Shown here one piece after another: positions 57,481-64,000 of a stretch of 64,000 nucleotides of DNA (the stretch's first letter is position 1; each line of letters opens with the position of its first letter). The translations under genes were made by a program, and so were the position numbers. The stretch is from Bacillota bacterium (lineage in GTDB: Bacteria; Bacillota; Clostridia; Peptostreptococcales; Anaerovoracaceae). The stretch spans positions 19,699 to 83,698 of the forward strand of contig JAQXGH010000017.1 of assembly GCA_029006195.1 (NCBI GenBank), given 5' to 3'. The notes beneath the pieces are model-generated. The model ran no database searches and was not told where the DNA came from. It worked only from the letters and a program-made list of their open reading frames with translations.

Positions 57481-58131
57481 ATGAAGAAGCCGGCTAAAAT
57501 ATCAAATGCAGTAATTAAGAGATTGCCGAGATACAGAAGATATCTCAATGAGTTAAGACGTAAAGGTGTTGACAAGATCTCATCAAACGAATTCAGCAGA
57601 CTTATAGGATATACTGCATCACAGATCAGACAGGATCTGAATAACTTTGGCGGATTCGGCCAGCAGGGATATGGCTACAGCGTCGAAGGCCTTTACAATG
57701 AAATCAGTGCTATCCTGGGTCTTGATAAGAGCTACAAGATGGTAGTCGTTGGTGCAGGCAACCTTGGTAGAGCCATAGTTAACCACACTTACTATCATAA
57801 GGCTGGATTTGTCGTAGAAGGCATTTTCGAAGTTAACGAGAAGATCATTGGCGAGAAGATCAATGGTGTTGAGGTTATGAATTACGAAGGCCTTGTTGAG
57901 TTCGTTGAAGAAAACGGAATTGATATCGGCATCATTTGCACAACTAAGGATGTGGCACAGGAAGTTGCAGATAAGCTGTGTTTCGCAGGAGTTAGAGGGC
58001 TTTGGAACTTTGCTTCGGTAGATATCGAAACACCATCACATGTTGCTGTTGAGAACGTTCACATCAGCGACAGCCTGCACTCATTAGCTTACCACATGAA
58101 CAAAAACAACGAAGGTAAGTCAGACAATTAA
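57481..58131 (+). CDS. rex: Redox-sensing repressor Rex
   Basis: 'LIGYTASQIRQDLNNFGGFGQQGYGYSVEGLYNEI'; Rossmann VVVGAGNLGRAIVNH. Confidence 0.96.
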   Translation: MKKPAKISNAVIKRLPRYRRYLNELRRKGVDKISSNEFSRLIGYTASQIRQDLNNFGGFGQQGYGYSVEGLYNEISAILGLDKSYKMVVVGAGNLGRAIVNHTYYHKAGFVVEGIFEVNEKIIGEKINGVEVMNYEGLVEFVEENGIDIGIICTTKDVAQEVADKLCFAGVRGLWNFASVDIETPSHVAVENVHISDSLHSLAYHMNKNNEGKSDN

Positions 58132-58151
58132 ATAGTTATTACAAAAAAAGA

Positions 58152-58181
58152 AATAACCGTTTCATTACTGAAACGGTTATT
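58152..58181. terminator. Bidirectional terminator
   Basis: AATAACCGTTTC-attact-GAAACGGTTATT perfect 12 bp stem. Confidence 0.88.
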
Positions 58182-58199
58182 AATTATAATCAGTGATTA

Positions 58200-58364
58200 C
58201 TATTCATGAATAGCATCGTTAGGGCAAGCTCCGCAGCAAGCACCACAGTCAATGCAAGTAGCAGCGTCGATTGTGAAAGGTGAACCTTCAGCAATAGCGC
58301 CAACTGGACATTCGTCTACGCATGCGCCACAAGCGATGCAAGCATCTGTAATTGTGTAAGCCAT
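58200..58364 (-). CDS. 2[4Fe-4S] ferredoxin
   Basis: CIACGACVDECP ... CIDCGACCGACP; SD before ATG at 58364. Confidence 0.95.
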   Translation of the reverse strand: MAYTITDACIACGACVDECPVGAIAEGSPFTIDAATCIDCGACCGACPNDAIHE

Positions 58365-58448
58365 GATATTACCTCCTTTATTATTTTCATAACTATAATG
58401 CATTATAGCAAACACACTTAGTGTTTTCAACTAAAATAGGAGTCAAAT

Positions 58449-59285
58449 ATGAAAATTTACAGTCTAACAGGCAAGAGTGGAACAGGCAAAAGTTATCAGG
58501 CTGTTAACCTCTGCAAGCAATTAAATATTGAAAGTATCATAGATGACGGGCTCTTTATTTGTCGAAATAAAGTAGCTGCAGGCATATCTGCCAAGCGCCA
58601 GCCATCAAAGATCCGTGCGGTAAAAACTGCGCTTTTCTGGACTGATGAGCATAGGGACAGCGTAATGGAAGCCATAAACAGAATAAAGCCATCATCACTT
58701 CTGGTGCTGGGTACATCTGATGAAATGGTTGATAAGATCCTGGCAAGACTTGAGCTTGGTAAACCTATCAAGAGAATATATATAGAAGACATAACAACAG
58801 AAGAAGATCGAAAGGAAGCCAACAAGCAGAGAATGGAACTGGGTAAGCACGTTATACCGGTGCCTACATTCCAGATCAAGAAGCAGTTCTCGGGCTACTT
58901 CATGTCCCCAATGAGAATCTTTAAGGACTTCGGGCACGGACGTGACCTTTCGGAAAAGTCAGTTGTAAGACCATCCTTCAGCTATATGGGAGAATACAAT
59001 ATCTCAGAAAAAGTAATGTCAGACATAGTTGATTGCGTAAGTGATGAGCTTAAAACAGTAGCTGAGGTAAACAAAGTCCTTATGGTCAAAGAACATATGA
59101 ATCTGGACGAAGAAATTACGCTGACGGCTATAGTTGACATGAAGTATGGCGGAAGTCTTGTAGAAAACGCTAAGCAGTTCCAGCAGACAATACTTGATAG
59201 AGTTCAGGAGATGACTGCTTTTCATGTATCAAGGGTCGATATCGATATAAGAGATGTTATCAAAGAGGAAGTGAAGGAGCAGTAA
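58449..59285 (+). CDS. P-loop ATPase fused to Asp23/Gls24-like domain
   Basis: 'SLTGKSGTGKSYQAVNLCK'; C-terminus 'EYNISEKVMSDIVDCVSDELKTVAEVNKV..'. Confidence 0.7.
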   Translation: MKIYSLTGKSGTGKSYQAVNLCKQLNIESIIDDGLFICRNKVAAGISAKRQPSKIRAVKTALFWTDEHRDSVMEAINRIKPSSLLVLGTSDEMVDKILARLELGKPIKRIYIEDITTEEDRKEANKQRMELGKHVIPVPTFQIKKQFSGYFMSPMRIFKDFGHGRDLSEKSVVRPSFSYMGEYNISEKVMSDIVDCVSDELKTVAEVNKVLMVKEHMNLDEEITLTAIVDMKYGGSLVENAKQFQQTILDRVQEMTAFHVSRVDIDIRDVIKEEVKEQ

Positions 59286-60148
59286 TGGACCAAGCGTTTA
59301 ATTGGAATATTAAAATAGAAGGAGTCAGAGACTTCAATCTCAAAGAGATTTTTGACTGCGGCCAGTGTTTCAGATGGGAGCATTTGCCAGAAGATGAGAG
59401 CATCTGGCAGGGACTCGCAGGAGCATATCCAGCGGCAATGAAATATGACGAAAGTTTGCAGACTTTGCACATCGCGGATATGGCGGGAGCCGGCGAAGCG
59501 TTTTGGCGAAACTACCTGGATCTTGACCGCGACTACGGAGCAATCAAGAAGCTGCTCGAAGATGGAGACGAGGCTATGGCTGAGGCGATAAAGTGCGGCA
59601 GCGGCATTAGAATTCTGAAGCAGGAGCCATGGGAGGCTCTTGTTTCTTTCATTATTTCGCAGAATAACAACATACCTAGAATTAAGAAATGCATCAATTC
59701 TTTGGCGGCGGAAATAGGCGAACCTATAAATGATGGTTTATATGCCCTTCCGAGTGCGCAGGATCTCGCAAAGGCTACAATCGAGGATTTAGCACCTTGC
59801 AGGCTGGGCTACAGGGCGAAATATCTGATCGAAGCCGGCAGGCAGATAAGCGAAGATGAAGGTTTCCTGGCAAGGCTTCAGGAAACTTCTGTGGACGGAG
59901 CTAAGGCTGCCGAGGAACTTCAAAAGATCTGCGGTGTTGGCCCTAAAGTGGCAAACTGTATCGCGTTATTTGGTCTTAATAAACTGGACTGTTTCCCACT
60001 TGATGTGTGGATGAAGCGCGTTATGAATCAGGTTTACGGGATCCCGGAAAACGATGTTAAGGCGATGAGAACTTATGCGGAGGAGCATTTCGGCCAGTAT
60101 GGTGGCATCGCTCAGCAGTACTTATTTAATTTTATTGCCAGGGCTTGA
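59285..60148 (+). CDS. 8-oxoguanine DNA glycosylase
   Basis: 'FDCGQCFRW', 'FIISQNNNIPRIKKCI', HhH 'LQKICGVGPKVANCIALFGLNKLDCFPLDVWMKRV'. Confidence 0.93.
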   Translation: MDQAFNWNIKIEGVRDFNLKEIFDCGQCFRWEHLPEDESIWQGLAGAYPAAMKYDESLQTLHIADMAGAGEAFWRNYLDLDRDYGAIKKLLEDGDEAMAEAIKCGSGIRILKQEPWEALVSFIISQNNNIPRIKKCINSLAAEIGEPINDGLYALPSAQDLAKATIEDLAPCRLGYRAKYLIEAGRQISEDEGFLARLQETSVDGAKAAEELQKICGVGPKVANCIALFGLNKLDCFPLDVWMKRVMNQVYGIPENDVKAMRTYAEEHFGQYGGIAQQYLFNFIARA

Positions 60149-60173
60149 CATAGGGAATAAATGAGAGTATATT
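60145..60173 (+). promoter_or_regulatory. groESL promoter
   Basis: TTGACA (60145-60150, overlapping the ogg stop), 17 bp spacer, TATATT (60168-60173). Confidence 0.8.
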
Positions 60174-60177
60174 AGTG

Positions 60178-60204
60178 TTAGCACTCAAGCGATGAGAGTG
60201 CTAA
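60178..60204 (+). promoter_or_regulatory. CIRCE element (HrcA operator)
   Basis: TTAGCACTC-N9-GAGTGCTAA, extended inverted repeat to 60171-60211. Confidence 0.98.
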
Positions 60205-60249
60205 CACTAATATAGACAAAATATTAATTAATATAGTAAGGAGATAATT

Positions 60250-60528
60250 ATGAGTTACGGAATTAAGCCTTTAGGCACTAGAGTAGTAATCAAGGAAACA
60301 GCTGCAGAAGAGAAGACTGCCAGCGGTATCGTTCTTCCCGGCGCAGCTAAGGAGAAGCCACAGATGGCTACAGTTTTAGCAGTTGGTCCTGGAACAGATG
60401 AAGTTAAGATGGAACTGAATGTAGGCGATAAGGTGATTTACAGCAAGTATGCTGGTAACGAAATCAAATATAACGGCGAAACAGTAATGATCTGTGACCA
60501 GAGAGACATTCTGGCAATCGTTGAATAA
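60250..60528 (+). CDS. groS: Co-chaperonin GroES
   Basis: 'IKPLGTRVVIKETAAEEKTASGIVLPGAAKEKP'. Confidence 0.98.
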   Translation: MSYGIKPLGTRVVIKETAAEEKTASGIVLPGAAKEKPQMATVLAVGPGTDEVKMELNVGDKVIYSKYAGNEIKYNGETVMICDQRDILAIVE

Positions 60529-60543
60529 TAGGAGGCAGTATAA

Positions 60544-62169
<1,626 letters not shown>

Positions 62170-62200
62170 CCTTTGCGCGAAATAGAATAAGACATTAATA

Positions 62201-62228
62201 AAAAAGAGCCTAAACGGGCTCTTTTTTA
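62201..62228 (+). terminator. groESL terminator
   Basis: AAAAAGAGCC-taaac-GGGCTCTTTTTT. Confidence 0.9.
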
Positions 62229-62318
62229 TTGAACTTGTCACCTGGTGAATGTAAAATGATAATATCCAATCCTATTTTTTGGAGAGAGGTTATTAAACCA
62301 AGAGGAGGTTAACAATAG

Positions 62319-63866
62319 ATGGAAAAGATTATAGTTCTTGACTTCGGTGGACAGTATAATCAGCTGATCGCTAGAAGAGTTAGAGAATGTAATGTATACG
62401 CTGAAGTGCAGCCTTACACTAAGTCACTTGACGAAATTAAGGCTATGAATCCTACTGGTATCATTCTTACTGGCGGCCCTAACAGCGTTTATGATATGGA
62501 ATCACCACACTATGACAAGGAACTGTTCACTTGCGGAATTCCTATCCTGGGAATCTGCTACGGAGCACAGCTCATGGCATGGTCACTTGGTGGTACAGTT
62601 GAAACTGCTCCTGTAAGCGAATACGGCAGAACAGAAGTAACGGTAGACGGCAAGGAAGGTGTTCTTAAGAACGTTTCTGATACAACAATCACATGGATGA
62701 GCCATACAGACTATATCGCTCAGGTTCCAGAAGGTTTCGAAATCTCTGCACATACTCCAGTGTGTCCAGTAGCAGCTATGGAGAATAAGGAAGCGAAGCT
62801 CTACGCTGTACAGTTCCACCCAGAAGTAACTCACAGCGTTGAAGGTCAGAAGATGCTTGAAGCCTTTGTATACGACGTATGCGGATGTAAGGGCGAATGG
62901 AAGATGGACTCATTCGTTGAGAGAACTATCGAAGAAGTTAGAGAGAAGGTTGGAAACGGCAGAGTTCTGTGCGCTCTCTCAGGCGGTGTTGACTCATCAG
63001 TTGCAGCAGTTCTTCTTTCAAAGGCTGTAGGCAAGCAGTTAACATGCGTATTCGTAGACCACGGTCTTCTGAGAAAGAACGAAGGCGACGAAGTTGAAGC
63101 TGTATTCGGACCTGAAGGTCATTACGACCTTAACTTCATCAGAGTAAACGCTCAGCAGAGATTCTACGATAAGCTGGCAGGCGTTACTGACCCTGAAACT
63201 AAGAGAAAGATTATCGGCGAAGAATTCATCCATGTATTCGAAGAAGAAGCTAAGAAGATCGGCGCAGTAGACTTCCTGGTACAGGGAACTATCTATCCAG
63301 ATGTTATCGAATCAGGTCTTGGCAAGTCAGCTGTTATCAAGTCACACCACAATGTTGGCGGACTTCCTGACTATGTTGACTTCAAGGAAATCATCGAACC
63401 TCTGAGAATGCTGTTCAAGGACGAAGTTCGTAGAGCAGGCCTTGAACTTGGAATCCCTGATTACCTGGTATTCCGTCAGCCATTCCCAGGTCCTGGTCTC
63501 GGCATCAGAATCATCGGTGAAGTAACTGAAGAAAAGTGTAAGATCGTTCAGGATGCTGACTACATCTACAGAGAAGAAATCGCTAAGGCTGTTGAATCAG
63601 GCCTTATGGAATCAGCTCCTAACCAGTACTTCGCTGCTCTCACTAACATGAGATCAGTAGGCGTAATGGGCGATTTCAGAACATATGACTACGCTATCGC
63701 ACTCCGTGCAGTACTGACTAGCGACTTCATGACAGCAGATATCGCACACATTCCATGGGAAGTGCTTGATAGATGTATGACAAGAATCATCAATGAAGTT
63801 AACGGAGTAAACAGAGTGCTCTATGACCTCACTAGTAAGCCGCCTGGAACTATTGAGTTTGAATAA
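62319..63866 (+). CDS. guaA: GMP synthase (glutamine-hydrolysing)
   Basis: GATase '[13 protein letters not shown]'; PP-loop '[22 protein letters not shown]'; C-terminus '[11 protein letters not shown]'. Confidence 0.98.
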   Translation: MEKIIVLDFGGQYNQLIARRVRECNVYAEVQPYTKSLDEIKAMNPTGIILTGGPNSVYDMESPHYDKELFTCGIPILGICYGAQLMAWSLGGTVETAPVSEYGRTEVTVDGKEGVLKNVSDTTITWMSHTDYIAQVPEGFEISAHTPVCPVAAMENKEAKLYAVQFHPEVTHSVEGQKMLEAFVYDVCGCKGEWKMDSFVERTIEEVREKVGNGRVLCALSGGVDSSVAAVLLSKAVGKQLTCVFVDHGLLRKNEGDEVEAVFGPEGHYDLNFIRVNAQQRFYDKLAGVTDPETKRKIIGEEFIHVFEEEAKKIGAVDFLVQGTIYPDVIESGLGKSAVIKSHHNVGGLPDYVDFKEIIEPLRMLFKDEVRRAGLELGIPDYLVFRQPFPGPGLGIRIIGEVTEEKCKIVQDADYIYREEIAKAVESGLMESAPNQYFAALTNMRSVGVMGDFRTYDYAIALRAVLTSDFMTADIAHIPWEVLDRCMTRIINEVNGVNRVLYDLTSKPPGTIEFE

Positions 63867-64000
63867 ATCGAGTTGCTTAAAAAAGCCAGTGTTTATGCGG
63901 GTTTCAGCGATTTCGATTAGTCTTTTGATAACAAATTGATAACAGTCATAGCAAGTGCCATTATTCTTGTTATCCAGTGGTTTATGGGTAACGGAACAAT

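Overview
This is a 64 kb chromosomal window from an anaerobic, probably Clostridia-like Firmicute (taxon inferred from gene style only). The two ends are housekeeping: serS and an NlpC/P60 protein on the left; on the right a MoxR/DUF58/transglutaminase cassette, tsaE-tsaB-rimI-tsaD, ABC-F, acpP, rex, ogg, CIRCE-groES-groEL and guaA. Between them (about 2.5-45.5 kb) lies a dense molybdenum/tungsten island. It holds a molybdopterin aldehyde oxidoreductase, a tungsten-type AOR with a polyferredoxin and MoaD/ThiF partners, and a MobB-FdhD fusion. It also holds a radical SAM / methyltransferase / CoA-ligase / NTP-transferase set that I recall as resembling Desulfovibrio vulgaris DVU_1551-1559, two DUF364-type proteins and a metallophosphoesterase. 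The most interesting part is a co-directional cell-envelope locus (2959-17344). It encodes a 2.2k-aa secreted protein with about eight sulfite-oxidase-fold-like modules, three further secreted proteins with the same kind of module, a FecCD-type ABC importer, and an ExbB/TolQ plus DUF2149 motor-like pair. Its leader carries a strong Moco-riboswitch candidate with an intrinsic terminator. Upstream of that is a second structured RNA that recurs, ungapped over 85 nt (65 identities counted by hand) and with compensatory base changes, in the leader of the AOR operon 28 kb away. In both copies the 3' closing strand overlaps a terminator stem. Taken together this suggests an undescribed, cofactor- or metal-responsive surface capture and uptake system for Mo, W or a related ligand. 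All homology calls come from reading the sequence and remembered family features; no searches were run.
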